Origin: Streptomyces sp. P3
GTDB lineage: Bacteria; Actinomycetota; Actinomycetes; Streptomycetales; Streptomycetaceae
Assembly (NCBI GenBank): GCA_016893485.2
Contig: JAFEKX020000001.1
Coordinates: 6,093,501 to 6,157,500 of the forward strand
Reading direction: 5' to 3'
Length of the DNA stretch: 64,000 nt
Made by a program: the position numbers and the translations under genes. This document shows, piece after piece, positions 28,652 through 38,075 of the stretch (positions within the stretch are counted from its first letter, which is position 1; each line of letters opens with the position of its first letter). Under the pieces are notes generated by a model that was given only the letters and a program-made list of their open reading frames with translations, searched no databases and was not told the origin of the DNA.

Positions 28652-29618
28652 GTGTTCGCTGCAGAACGTCGCCAATTGATCCTCGAAATGGTGCGAGCGA
28701 ATGGGGCTGTATCGCTCCGTGAGCTCGCCCGCGTCGTCCAGACCTCCGAAGTGACCGTACGGCGGGACGTGCGCGCACTGGAGGCAGAAGGACTCCTCGA
28801 CCGCCGGCACGGCGGTGCGGTATTGCCGGGCGGGTTCACGCGGGGAGTCCGGCTTTCCGCAGAAATCGCATCTCGCGACCGCCGAGAAGACGGCCATCGC
28901 CGATCTCGCCGCCAGCTTCGTCGAAGAGGGCGAAGCGATTGTGGTGGGGGCGGGTACCACCACCCAGGAGCTGGCCCGCCGGCTCGCCCGGGTGCCTGGA
29001 CTGACCGTCGTCACCAACTCCCTGCTGGTGGCCCAGGCGTTGGCCCATGCCAACCGCGTGGAGGTCGTCATGACCGGGGGCACCCTGCGCGGCTCCAACT
29101 ACGCGCTGGTGGGCAGCGGGGCCGAGCAGTCCCTCCAGGGGCTGCGCGTGTCCCGGGCCTTCCTCTCCGGGAGCGGGCTGACCGCCGAGCGCGGTCTGTC
29201 CACGTCCAACATGCTCTCGGCGTCGGTCGACCGGGCGCTCGTCCAGGCGGCGGCCGAGGTCGTCGTCCTCGCCGACCACACCAAGCTCGGCACGGACACC
29301 ATGTTCCAGACCGTGCCCACGGACGTCATCACCCGCCTCGTCACCGACGAGCCCCGGGCCACGACGACCGCGCCGCGACGGAGTTGCAGGCGCTGGCCGA
29401 CCAGGGGGTGCAGATCGCTGTCGCGGGCGGTTCGGGAGCGCAGGGGGTGATCAGACCCCGACGCGCGACCAACGCCGCCGGGATGTCCCCCTCCCGGCAC
29501 CGCGACGACGGGGTCAAGTACCGGGCGGAACACCGGGGTTGAGGTCAGCGGGCGTCCTTGCCGGGGAGTCCCCGAGCGAGAACGCGCGGCCAGGGTGGCG
29601 GATTTGCGCAGGCGTTGA
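28652..29618 (+). CDS. DeoR/GlpR-family transcriptional regulator (frameshifted)
   Basis: An N-terminal DeoR helix-turn-helix (MFAAERRQLILEMVRANG, LRELARVVQTSEVTVRRDVR, DRRHGGAVLP) precedes a sugar-phosphate sensor domain (VGAGTTTQELARRLA, VVTNSLLVAQALA, VVVLADHTKLG, VPTDVITRLVTDEP). An extra G near 28841, a loss near 29360 and one or more breaks near 29460-29560 disturb it. The corrected tail ends ERARVADLRRR-like at TGA 29616-29618. The effector is not visible. Being near PNP and the mutase, it is one candidate for the factor reading the nucleoside palindromes, but nothing in the sequence proves that. Confidence 0.82.
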
Positions 29619-29727
29619 TCGCATCGTTGGCGGGCGCGGTGATTCGAGCGCGGCGCCGTCGGAGCCGCATAGGGACACAGCCTCGCGCCCCTCAAAAAGG
29701 CAGGTCGGCTGAACGAGGCCATCTTTT

Positions 29728-29758
29728 GGGGGCGCGGGGAACTGCGCGACCAGCCCCC
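29728..29758 (+). repeat. Dispersed GC-rich repeat, copy 4
   Basis: GGGGGCGCGGGGAACTGCGC then GACCAGCCCCC, between the convergent DeoR and TetR genes, where it could also act as a shared terminator hairpin. Confidence 0.85.
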
Positions 29759-29792
29759 ACCGGCCGGCACTCGAAAACGAACCGAACCAGCC

Positions 29793-30357
29793 CTACGGCT
29801 TCAACCCGCGCAACGTCAACGTCAGCAACCGGTCCGCCAGTTCAGGATCCCCAGGATTGCCCTCGGCCGCGAGAGCGATCGCATGGGTCAACTGGAGAAG
29901 GTCCCCGATCTCGACCTCGGGACGCACGTCACCGGCCTCCTGCGCCCGAAACAGCAACGCACCTCCCGCTTCCCGAATGGGATCACTGCACCGGGCCAAC
30001 GCGGACGACCCGTCAAGATCGACCGCCATCAACGCCCGGGACAACCCCGGTACTCACTCGCGTGCGTCACCATCTCCCGCAACCACGTCACCAACGCCCC
30101 ACACGGCTGCGGAGCGGACAGCAACTCCCGCGACCGTACGAGGAGTTCACGAGCCGCGTCCTCGAAGACCGCGCTCATCAGGGCCTGCCGATTGGGAAGT
30201 GCCGGTACAGCGTGCCGATACCGACCCCGGCCCGCTTCGCCACGTCCTCCAGGGACGCGTCCGTACCGTGCGCGGCGAAGCACACACGGGCCTCGGCGAG
30301 CAGCCGCTCGTAGTTGCGGCGGGCGTCCGCGCGCAGCCCGGCCGGCGGCTTGGCCAT
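29793..30357 (-). CDS. TetR-family regulator (frameshifted)
   Basis: About 190 residues when joined across breaks near 30190 and 30050. Helix-turn-helix in residues 10-55: ARRNYERLLAEARVCFAAHG, then LEDVAKRAGVGIGTLYRHFP. The ligand domain continues LMSAVFEDAARELLVRSREL and ends TLRGLKP. The start at 30357 (MAKPPAGLRAD) fits; GTG 30366 is possible. No obvious operator was found in the short gap. Targets unknown; accA2 lies upstream in the same direction, with its own terminator between. Confidence 0.85.
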
Positions 30358-30444
30358 GGCGTCCACCTGCCCTCCTCGACTCGACTCGGTCTCTCAGCAT
30401 GCCAGGCGTCGACGACGGAAGTGCGCGCCGCGGTGAGTGCAGAA

Positions 30445-30483
30445 GTGCCCGGCGAGGACAGGCCGTTCCTGTCCGCCGGGCAC
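30445..30483 (-). terminator. Terminator after accA2
   Basis: GTGCCCGGC (30445-30453) and GGACAGG (30456-30462) pair with CCTGTCC and GCCGGGCAC (30468-30483), with a two-base bulge and a five-base loop. It is 20 bases downstream of the accA2 stop. Confidence 0.8.
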
Positions 30484-30502
30484 CTCTGGACGTGCGGTGG
30501 GG

Positions 30503-32275
30503 TCAGTCCTTGATCTCGCAGATCGCCGCGCCGGAGGTGACCGACGCACCGACCTCCGCGCCGAGTCCCTTGATCGTGCCGGACTTGTGCGCGTTCAGGG
30601 GCTGTTCCATCTTCATGGCCTCGAGGACGACGATGAGGTCGCCCTCCTTGACCTCCTGGCCCTCCTCGACCGCGACCTTGACGATCGTGCCCTGCATCGG
30701 CGAGGCGAGGGTGTCACCGGAGGCGACGGGGCCGGACTTCTTGGCCGCGCGGCGCTTGGGCTTGGCGCCCGCCGCGAGGCCGGTGCGGGCCAGCGACATG
30801 CCGAGCGAGACCGGGAGGGAGACCTCCAGGCGCTTGCCGCCGACCTCGACGACGATCGTCTCGCGGTCCGCGTCCTCGTCCGCCTCGGCGTCCGTGGGAG
30901 CCGCGAAGGGCTTGACCTCGTTGACGAACTCGGTCTCGATCCAGCGCGTGTGGACCGTGAACGGGTCGGCGGAGCCGGTGAGTTCGGGGGCGAACGCCGG
31001 GTCCTTGACGACCGCGCGGTGGAACGGGATGGCCGTGGCCATGCCCTCGACCTGGAACTCCTCCAGCGCCCGCGCCGCCCGCTGCAGCGCCTGCTCACGG
31101 GTCGCGCCGCTGACGATCAGCTTGGCGAGGAGCGAGTCCCACGCCGGGCCGATGACCGAGCCGGACTCGACACCGGCGTCCAGGCGGACACCCGGGCCGG
31201 ACGGCGGCGCGAACAGCGTCACCGTGCCGGGCGCGGGCAGGAAGCCGCGGCCCGGGTCCTCGCCGTTGATGCGGAACTCGAAGGAGTGGCCGCGCAGTTC
31301 GGGGTCGCCGTAGCCGAGTTCCTCGCCGTCGGCGATGCGGAACATCTCGCGGACGAGGTCGATGCCGGCGACCTCCTCGGTGACCGGGTGCTCCACCTGG
31401 AGGCGGGTGTTGACCTCCAGGAAGGAGATCGTGCCGTCCTGGCCGACGAGGAACTCGACGGTCCCGGCGCCGACGTAGCCGGCCTCCTTGAGGATCGCCT
31501 TGGACGACGCGTACAGCTCGGCGACCTGGGCCTCGGAGAGGAACGGCGCGGGCGCCTCCTCGACCAGCTTCTGGTGCCTGCGCTGCAGCGAGCAGTCACG
31601 CGTGGACACGACCACCACGTTGCCGTGGGAGTCGGCCAGGCACTGGGTCTCCACGTGCCGCGGCTTGTCCAGGTAGCGCTCGACGAAGCACTCGCCGCGA
31701 CCGAAGGCGGCGACCGCCTCGCGCACCGCGGAGTCGTACAGCTCGGGGACCTCTTCGAGCGTCCGGGCCACCTTCAGCCCGCGACCGCCGCCACCGAAGG
31801 CGGCCTTGATCGCGATGGGCAGCCCGTGCTGCTCGGCGAACGCGACGACCTCGTCCGAGCCCGACACCGGGTCCGGCGTGCCGGCCACCAGCGGGGCACC
31901 GGCGCGCTGCGCGATGTGCCGGGCGGCGACCTTGTCGCCGAGGTCACGGATCGCCTGCGGCGGCGGTCCGATCCAGATCAGGTCCGCGTCGAGCACGGCC
32001 TGAGCGAACTCGGCGTTCTCCGACAGGAATCCGTAGCCGGGGTGGATGGCGTCGGCACCGGACTCGCGGGCCGCGTTGAGGACCTTGGTGATGTCCAGGT
32101 AGCTGCTCGCCGGTGTGTCACCGCCCAGGGCGAACGCCTCATCCGCGGCGCGGACATGCAGAGCGTCCCGGTCCGGGTCGGCGTATACGGCCACGCTCGC
32201 GATCCCGGCGTCCCGGCAGGCCCGGGCTACGCGGACAGCGATTTCGCCACGATTGGCGATGAGCACCTTGCGCAC
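30503..32275 (-). CDS. accA2: Acyl-CoA carboxylase alpha subunit (biotin carboxylase plus BCCP)
   Basis: Carboxylates its own biotin using ATP and bicarbonate, then hands CO2 to a beta subunit such as PccB. An intact 590-residue protein. The start GTG 32275 follows AAGGAGGG. Biotin carboxylase motifs: KVLIANRGEIAVRVARACR, the ATP-grasp glycine loop AAFGGGGRGLKVA, and VEFLVGQDGTISFLEVNTRL with the active-site region EHPVTEEV. The last 80 residues form the biotin carrier, with the biotinylated Lys555 in EAMKMEQP. This is the alpha subunit of the Streptomyces acetyl/propionyl-CoA carboxylases. One of the few long genes here without an indel. Confidence 0.96.
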   Translation of the reverse strand: MRKVLIANRGEIAVRVARACRDAGIASVAVYADPDRDALHVRAADEAFALGGDTPASSYLDITKVLNAARESGADAIHPGYGFLSENAEFAQAVLDADLIWIGPPPQAIRDLGDKVAARHIAQRAGAPLVAGTPDPVSGSDEVVAFAEQHGLPIAIKAAFGGGGRGLKVARTLEEVPELYDSAVREAVAAFGRGECFVERYLDKPRHVETQCLADSHGNVVVVSTRDCSLQRRHQKLVEEAPAPFLSEAQVAELYASSKAILKEAGYVGAGTVEFLVGQDGTISFLEVNTRLQVEHPVTEEVAGIDLVREMFRIADGEELGYGDPELRGHSFEFRINGEDPGRGFLPAPGTVTLFAPPSGPGVRLDAGVESGSVIGPAWDSLLAKLIVSGATREQALQRAARALEEFQVEGMATAIPFHRAVVKDPAFAPELTGSADPFTVHTRWIETEFVNEVKPFAAPTDAEADEDADRETIVVEVGGKRLEVSLPVSLGMSLARTGLAAGAKPKRRAAKKSGPVASGDTLASPMQGTIVKVAVEEGQEVKEGDLIVVLEAMKMEQPLNAHKSGTIKGLGAEVGASVTSGAAICEIKD

Positions 32276-32619
32276 GATTGAGGCTCCCTCCTTGAAACAA
32301 GCCGAGTTTAGGGACTGCCGACACGGCGCATCGACCCGTCCCCAATGGTGAGCTTGCCCACACGGAGCGTGATTCGAGGCTCGCTCGACCCGCGAAATCC
32401 CTTGTCGCACCTAGGTGCGCAGGACTCCTCGGGGAAACCCTAGCCCTCCGATGTGGTCAAGGTCTCTGTGAGAGCGTGCCGCGCCCCACTCCGTTTCTTT
32501 GTGGAGTCCCTACGAATGGCCCAATGATTCTTTGCCCCCATCACAACCCTTGTCCCGCGGTTTACCCGTTAGTAGCGTTCGGCTTGTCCTGAACGTACTT
32601 GGGGTAACGGCGGAAGTGG
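32276..32619. other. Divergent intergenic region
   Basis: A 344-base gap between accA2 (leftward) and a membrane-protein gene (rightward). It is less GC-rich than its surroundings (TTCTTTGTGGAG, AATGATTCTTTG near 32498-32535) and should hold both promoters. A perfect 14-base palindrome lies at 32406. No further gene was seen. Confidence 0.7.
32406..32419. promoter_or_regulatory. Palindrome in the accA2 promoter region
   Basis: CGCACCTAGGTGCG is perfectly self-complementary and lies 131 bases upstream of the accA2 start. The core TAGGTG on the leftward strand could also be a minus-10 element, so operator and promoter are both possible. Confidence 0.5.
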
Positions 32620-33107
32620 GTGGGCCCGGTGGTGCGCAGGCCGGTGGCATGGATCTTGGCGCTCGTCCTCTTCGTGGAGGCGCTCGGGTGGCCGCGCTGA
32701 ACTGGTTCCTCGGCATCGTCGTCGACCGTCAGGACATGTCCCTGGCCGGTCTCGACCCGGACGCGATGTCGGTGTCCTCCAAGGTCGGCGGGATCGTCTT
32801 CGGGCTCTACTTCGCCCTGTGCGGCGTGGTCGCCCTGCTCGTCGCCCTGCGCGACCGGGCCCCGGCGGGCTTCGGCCGCATCCTGCTGATCAGCGTGGCC
32901 GTCGTGCACGGCCTGCTGGCCGCCTTCGCGTGGGGCCTGGTGGGCCCGGGAGCGTTCTTCTCCCTGGTGGTGGTGCTCGGCCTCGTCGTCCTGCTCCTGA
33001 TGACGTACGACCGCCTTGAGGCCCCGTCCGAGGGGAACCCCGAGCAGGGCACGGGCAAGGACGAGGGCCCGGGACCGATCGCCCCGGCCGCCCCCAACCC
33101 CTCCTGA
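32620..33107 (+). CDS. Small multi-pass membrane protein (frameshifted)
   Basis: About 162 residues with four hydrophobic segments: VAWILALVLFVEALGVAALNW, GIVFGLYFALCGVVALLVAL, ILLISVAVVHGLLAAFAWGL and FFSLVVVLGLVVLLLMTY. A hydrophilic, Glu/Gly/Pro-rich tail ends it. The first helix is in another frame from the rest because one G is missing near 32687, so GTG 32620 (MGPVVRRP) is inferred as the start. It lies between the alpha and beta carboxylase subunit genes in a conserved Streptomyces block. Function unknown. Confidence 0.72.
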
Positions 33108-33114
33108 CCCACGG

Positions 33115-33734
33115 CTAGTTCTCCCGCGGGGCCCACAACTCCGTGATGCCGACGCCCAGTTTGGCCAGCAGTCGGCGGACGAGCGGCAGGCTGATGCCGA
33201 TCACGTTGCCGTGGTCGCCGTCGATGCCCTCGATGAACGGCGCCGAAAGACCGTCAGAGTGAACGCCCCCGCGACGTACAGGGGTTCACCCGAAGCGACG
33301 TACGCGGCGACCTCGGCGTCGGTCGGTTCGCCGAAGCGGACGACGGTGGACGCGGTCGCCGAGACGTACCGGCCGCTCGTCGTGTCGTAGACACAGTGCC
33401 CGGTCTGGAGCGTCCCGGCCCGCCCGCGCATCGCCTTCCAGCGGGCGGTGGCCTCCTCGGCGTCGGCGGGCTTGCCGAGGGCCTCGCCGTCCAGGTCGAG
33501 GACGGAGTCGCAGCCGATGACGAGCGCGCCCTTGACCTCGGGCTTCGCGGCGACGACGGAGGCCTTGGCCTCGGCGAGCGCGAGGGCGAGTTCGGCCGGG
33601 GTGGGGGCGCTGACGGCGTCCTCGTCGACCCCGCTGACGATCACCTCGGGGTCGAGTCCGGCCTGGCGCAGCAGGCCCAGTCGGGCGGGGGACTGGGAGG
33701 CGAGCACGAGTCGGCGGCGCGGCTGATCTGTCAT
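33115..33734 (-). CDS. Maf-family nucleotide pyrophosphatase (frameshifted)
   Basis: Hydrolyses non-canonical or canonical nucleoside triphosphates (dTTP/UTP-type group). RRLVLASQSPARLGLLRQAG at the start holds the SxSPRR-like phosphate motif. VIGCDSVLDLDGEALGKP carries the catalytic Asp. After a loss near 33248, IEGIDGDHGNVIGISLPLVR completes the fold, giving about 205 residues with TAG at 33115. In Streptomyces it sits in the acyl-CoA carboxylase block, but no functional link is known to me. Confidence 0.9.
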
Positions 33735-33765
33735 GCGTTCAGGGTATCGGCGCGGCCTGCGCCGC

Positions 33766-33894
33766 TCATGCCAGACCGATCACGATCATCGCCAGCACCA
33801 TGGCGAGCGCCATGAGGATGCCGAGCCGCCGCAGCATGACCTCCGTCTCCCGGAGTTCCTCGGGAGGTTCGTCGTCGGGGTCGGACCACAGCAT
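33766..33894 (-). CDS. mmpB: 42-residue membrane protein, MmpB-like
   Basis: A very short intact frame beginning MLWSDPDDEPPEELRETEVM, followed by one membrane helix MALAMVLAMIVIGLA at the C terminus. The acidic N-terminal half should face the cytoplasm. Both sequence and position agree with what I remember as the conserved actinomycete morphogenic membrane protein MmpB; the name is given from memory. It lies 31 bases upstream of maf in the same direction, so the two may be cotranscribed. Confidence 0.65.
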   Translation of the reverse strand: MLWSDPDDEPPEELRETEVMLRRLGILMALAMVLAMIVIGLA

Positions 33895-33954
33895 GTCACC
33901 AGCGTGCGGCCTGGGCGGGCGGGCGCCTGAGTACGGGTACTCAATTCCCCGGCC

Positions 33955-33998
33955 TTGCTAAAAGGGTCCCTGGTTCCGTTAGAGTAATGGGACCAGGG
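33955..33998 (+). promoter_or_regulatory. Probable promoter with inverted repeat before the SGNH gene
   Basis: TTGCTA at 33955 and TAGAGT at 33980 look like minus-35 and minus-10 boxes with a 19-base spacing. CCCTGGT (33968-33974) and ACCAGGG (33992-33998) form an inverted repeat around the minus-10 box, a common operator layout. Confidence 0.45.
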
Positions 33999-34018
33999 TT
34001 CCTTTGGAGAGGTGTGCC

Positions 34019-35111
34019 ATGTTCACTACTGCCTGGACCGCGTCGCCCCAGCTTCCCAGCGAGGGCTTCACGCCGAACTGGTCCCGTGAGGGGTTCTGGC
34101 GGCAGTCGTTGCGGCAGGTCGTGCGGGTTTCGGCGGGCGGGGAGAACGTGCGGGTGCGGTTCTCCAACGCATACGGGAACTCGCCGGTGCGGGTCGCCGC
34201 GGGGTCCGTGGCCGCGGGCGGGGTCGCGGTGCGGCTTGCCTTCGGCGGTGCGGGGAGGGCGTGATGCCCGCGCGGGGGAGTTGGTGAGTGACCCGGTTCA
34301 ACTCGCCGTAGCGGCGGGGGAGTCGGTCGCCGTCACGTTGTCCTTCGACTCGGCCACTGGACCGGCCACGTTTCACGCGCAGGCCTTTGCTACCAGTTAC
34401 CGGGGTGCGGGGTGCCTGCTGGACGGGGAGGGGTTCAGCGAGTCGAGTGAGTCGTGGTACTTCCTGTCCGCCGTCGAGACCGACTCAGGGCGGGGCGACG
34501 GGATCGTGCTCTTCGGGGACTCCGTCACCGACGGGTTCGGGTCCACGCCGGGGGCCGATCGGCGGTGGTCGGACGCGTTGGCCTCGCGGACCGGGCGGGC
34601 CGTGCTGAACGCGGGGATCGGGGGAAATCTGCTGCTCAACGACTCCGCGTGGTACGGGGAGCGGGGGTGCGACGGTTTGAGCGGGATGTGCTTCAACTGG
34701 CCGGGGTGGACACGGTTGTCGTGTTGCTCGGGCTCAACGACATCGGGTTCAGCGAGACGGACGTGCAGCCCACGTACAAGCCCGCGCCGGTGGTGTCCTC
34801 GGGTGAAGTCATCGGCGGGTACCGGGAGTTGATACGGCGGGGGCGGGCTTGTGGGGTTGCCGTGATCGGGGCGACCTTGTTGCCGTTCGGGGGTCCGATC
34901 ACTGGGGGAGCGGGCGAGGAAGGTCAGCCATGAGGTCAACGAGTGGGTGCGGTGCGCTGGGGAGTTCAGCGGGGTCGTTGATCTGAATCGGGTGATGGCC
35001 GACCCGGGGGATCCGGATCGGCTGCACCCTGCTTATGACTTCGGGGATCAGTTGCACCCCAATGACGAGGGGTACGGGGTGATGGCCGAGGCTGTGGTGC
35101 GTTGTTTGTAG
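34019..35111 (+). CDS. SGNH/GDSL-type esterase or lipase (frameshifted)
   Basis: About 360 residues when joined across breaks near 34255, 34672 and 34905. An N-terminal beta domain (SLRQVVRVSAGGENVRVRFS) is followed by the SGNH core. Block I GDSVTDGFGST has the nucleophile Ser, block II is NAGIGGN, block III is GLNDIG, and block V DQLHPNDEGY has the catalytic Asp and His. No signal peptide is evident at the ATG 34019, which is unusual as many relatives are secreted. Substrate unknown. An inverted repeat overlaps its promoter. Confidence 0.85.
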
Positions 35112-35121
35112 GGTGCCGGCC

Positions 35122-35158
35122 GGTGGGGGCTGGGCGCGCGGTTCCCCGCGCCCCTGAA
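35122..35158 (-). repeat. Dispersed GC-rich repeat, copy 5 (diverged)
   Basis: Reverse-orientation copy: GGGGGCTGGGCGCGCGGTTC then CCCGCGCCCCTG. The CAGTT core has become CGGTT. It stands between the convergent SGNH and pccE genes. Confidence 0.7.
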
Positions 35159-35167
35159 ACAACTCCC

Positions 35168-35376
35168 TTAGGCGGGCCAGTATGTGCGGGTCCATGCGCT
35201 TGGGCCGGGGTGGGGAGCCTTGCCCTGGCGATCCTCGCCGGGTCGGACCAGGCGTCGCGTGGCCTCGGGGTGGCCTGTGAAGTTGCCGCCGCTGCTGTTG
35301 CGCGGGCCCTTACCACCGCCAGAGCGGCGGCCAGCTCCTCCGGGGTCGGGTTGCCCCGTACGACTTTGATGTTCAT
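35168..35376 (-). CDS. pccE: Acyl-CoA carboxylase epsilon subunit (frameshifted)
   Basis: A small protein of about 70 residues that stabilises the carboxylase holoenzyme in actinomycetes. It opens MNIKVVRGNPTPEELAAALA, the typical epsilon beginning, then an Ala-rich linker and DAWSDPARIA, and ends SAWTRTYWPA-like at TAA 35168-35170. At least one break near 35220 separates the two parts. It lies directly after pccB in the same direction with a gap of about 12 bases. Confidence 0.88.
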
Positions 35377-35388
35377 GGGGGCGCTCCT

Positions 35389-36985
35389 CTACAGGGGATG
35401 TTGCCGTGCTTCTTGGGGGCAAGGACTCGCGCTTGGTGCGGAGTTGGCGTAGGCCTCGGACCACGTGGCGGCGGGTGTCCGAGGGGAGGACGACCGCGTC
35501 GATGTAGCCGCGTTCGGCCGCGATGTAGGGGTTGAGGAGGGCGTCCTCGTACTCCTGGATCAGGCGCGCCCGGGTCGCCTCCACGTCGCCTGCCGCCTCC
35601 GCTTCCGCGATCGTGCGGCGGTGGAGGATGTTGACCGCGCCCTGGGCGCCCATGACGGCGATCTGGGCGGTCGGCCAGGCGAGGTTGAGGTCGGCGCCGA
35701 GGTGCTTGGAGCCCATGACGTCGTAGGCGCCGCCGAAGGCCTTGCGGGTGATCACCGTGATCAGCGGGACTGTCGCCTCCGCGTACGCGTAGATCAGTTT
35801 GGCGCCCCTGCGGATGATGCCGTAGTGCTCCTGGTCGACGCCCGGGAGGAAGCCGGGGACGTCCACGAAGGTGATGACCGGGACGTTGAACGCGTCGCAG
35901 GTGCGGACGAAGCGGGCCGCCTTCTCGGAGGCGTCGATGTCCAGGCAGCCCGCGAACTGCATCGGCTGGTTCGCCACGATGCCCACCGGGCGGCCCTCGA
36001 CCCGGCCGAAGCCGGTGAGGATGTTCGGGGCGAAGAGGGGCTGCGTCTCGAAGAACTCGGCGTCGTCCAGGACGTGTTCGATCACCGTGTGCATGTCGTA
36101 CGGCTGGTTCGCGCTGTCCGGGACCAGGGTGTCCAGCTCGCGGTCCTCGTCCGTGACGGCGAGGTCCGCCTCCTCGGGAACGCCGGCGGTTCGCTGAGGT
36201 TGTTGGACGGGAGGTACGACAGCAGCTGCTTGACGTACTCGATCGCGTCCTTCTCGTCGCCCGCCATGTGGTGGGCCACACCCGACACCGCGTTGTGGGT
36301 GCGCGCGCCGCCCAGTTCCTCGAAGCCGACGTCCTCGCCCGTGACCGTCTTGATGACGTCGGGGCCGGTGATGAACATGTGCGAGGTCTGGTCGACCATC
36401 ACCGTGAAGTCGGTGATCGCGGGGAGTAGACGGCGCCGCCCGCGCACGGGCCCACGACCAGGCTGATCTGGGGATCACTCCGCTCGCGTGGGTGTTGCGG
36501 CGGAAGATCTCGCCGTACGCGCCGAGGGAGGCCACGCCCTCCTGGATGCGGGCGCCGCCGGAGTCGTTGATGCCGATGACCGGACAGCCCGTCTTCAGCG
36601 CGAAGTCCATCACCTTGACGATCTTCTGGCCGTAGACCTCGCCCAGGGCGCCGCCGAAGACCGTGAAGTCCTGGGAGAACACGGCGACCGGGCGGCCGTC
36701 GACCGTGCCGTAGCCGGAGACGACCCCGTCGCCGTAGGGGCGGTTCTTCTCCAGGCCGAAGTCCGTGGAGCGGTGCCGGGTGAACTCGTCGAACTCGACG
36801 AAGGACCCCTCGTCGAGGAGCAGCTCGATCCGCTCACGGGCCGTCAACTTGCCCTTGGCGTGCTGTTTTTCGACCGCACGTGCCGAGCCGGCGTGCGTCG
36901 CCTCCTGGGTACGGCGGTGAAGATCCGCGATCTTCCCGGCGGTCGTGTGAATGTCGATCTCTTGAGGCGCTTCCGGCTCGGACAT
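35389..36985 (-). CDS. pccB: Propionyl/acyl-CoA carboxylase beta subunit (frameshifted)
   Basis: The carboxyltransferase that moves CO2 from biotin on AccA2 to propionyl- or acetyl-CoA, supplying (methyl)malonyl-CoA. Start 36985 (MSEPEAPQEIDIHTTA) follows AGGGAGCC. Motifs: KGKLTARERIELLLDEGSF, GGALGEVYGQKIVKVMD, INDSGGARIQEGV, then DQTSHMFITGPDVIKTVTGE. The second half has VDVPGFLPGVDQEHYGIIR and RKAFGGAYDVMGSKHLGAD. Breaks lie near 36465, 36425, 36180 and 35400-35430; joined it has about 530 residues. It is divergent from birA. Confidence 0.95.
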
Positions 36986-37078
36986 CGGGATTGCGGCTCC
37001 CTGCCTGCTCAAAAGGGGGACGGTTACTCATCCGTAGAGTAGTGGCGGGCCTACCGATCGGCAGTGCGGCGTACAACA

Positions 37079-37089
37079 CACCTAGGGTG
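37079..37089 (+). promoter_or_regulatory. Promoter-proximal CACCTAGGGTG before birA
   Basis: CACCTAGGGTG lies seven bases before the birA ATG in the 110-base gap shared with pccB. TAGGGT may be the minus-10 box of a nearly leaderless birA transcript. It also resembles the CACCTAGGTG palindrome upstream of accA2, with one extra G. Confidence 0.4.
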
Positions 37090-37095
37090 GCTTGC

Positions 37096-37957
37096 ATGAC
37101 GCCGCGAGATGCCTCAGACGACAGCAGCCGTTGGTCCGATCTGGAACGGCCGCCCCTCAACGCCGGCACGCTGCGCCGCGGACTGGTCCGGGCGGGCGGG
37201 CTGTGGACCGGCGTGGAGGTCGTGCAGCGCACCGGTTCCACCAACTCCGACCTCGTCGCCCTGGCCGCCGCGGGCAAGGCCGCCGAGGGCACCGTCCTGG
37301 TCGCCGAGGAGCAGACCTCCGGGCGCGGCCGGCTCGACCGGCAGTGGACGGCACCGGCCCGCTCGGGGCTCTTCTTCTCGGTGCTGCTGGAGCCGGATGA
37401 CGTGCCCGTGGCCCGCTGGGGCTGGCTCCCGCTGCTGACCGGGGTCGCCGTCGCGACGGGGCTCTCCCGGTCCGCCGGGGTGGACACGGCACTCAAGTGG
37501 CCCAACGACCTCCTGGTGACTGTCGGCGGCGAGGAACGCAAGGCCGGCGGCATCCTCGCCGAGCGCGCGGGGACTCCGCCGTGATCGTCGGCGTCGGCAT
37601 CAATGTCACCCTCCGCGAGGAGGAGCTGCCCGTCCCCAGGCCGCCTCCCTCGCCCTCGCCGGAGCCGTCACCACCGACCGAGATCCCCTGCTGAGGGCGG
37701 TTCTACGGTCGCTGGAGCACTGGTACGACAAGTGGCGCGTGGCGGGCGGTGACCCGGTGGAGAGCGGCCTCCAGGAGACCTACGCGGCCGGCTGCGCCAC
37801 GCTCGGCAGGACCGTGCGGGCCGAACTGCCCGGGGACCGGTCGATCACCGGCGAGGCCGTCGCGATCGACGGCGACGGGCGGCTCGTCCTCGCCACCGAG
37901 GACGGCGTGCAGGAGCCAGTGGGGGCGGGCGACATCGTCCACCTGCGCCCCGCGTGA
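37096..37957 (+). CDS. birA: Biotin--[acetyl-CoA-carboxylase] ligase (frameshifted)
   Basis: Attaches biotin to the AccA2 carrier lysine. STNSDLVALAAAGKAAEG and EEQTSGRGRLDRQW hold the biotinyl-AMP loop. KWPNDLLVTVGG with ERKAGGILAE is the second ligand strand pair, and a small SH3-like C-terminal domain (GEAVAIDGDGRLVLATEDG) closes it. There is no N-terminal DNA-binding domain, so it is not a BirA-type repressor. One-base losses near 37573 and 37640. It is next to the beta subunit, its functional partner complex. Confidence 0.93.
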
Positions 37958-38075
37958 CACCGACCGCTCTTGCGGCCACCATGTCCGTGTGACTCACGGA
38001 GTGAGCTGGCCCACACCTGCCGTAGCATTGGGCCCGGTCGATACCTGACCGTGGCAGATCGGAAGGGCAGCAGGC

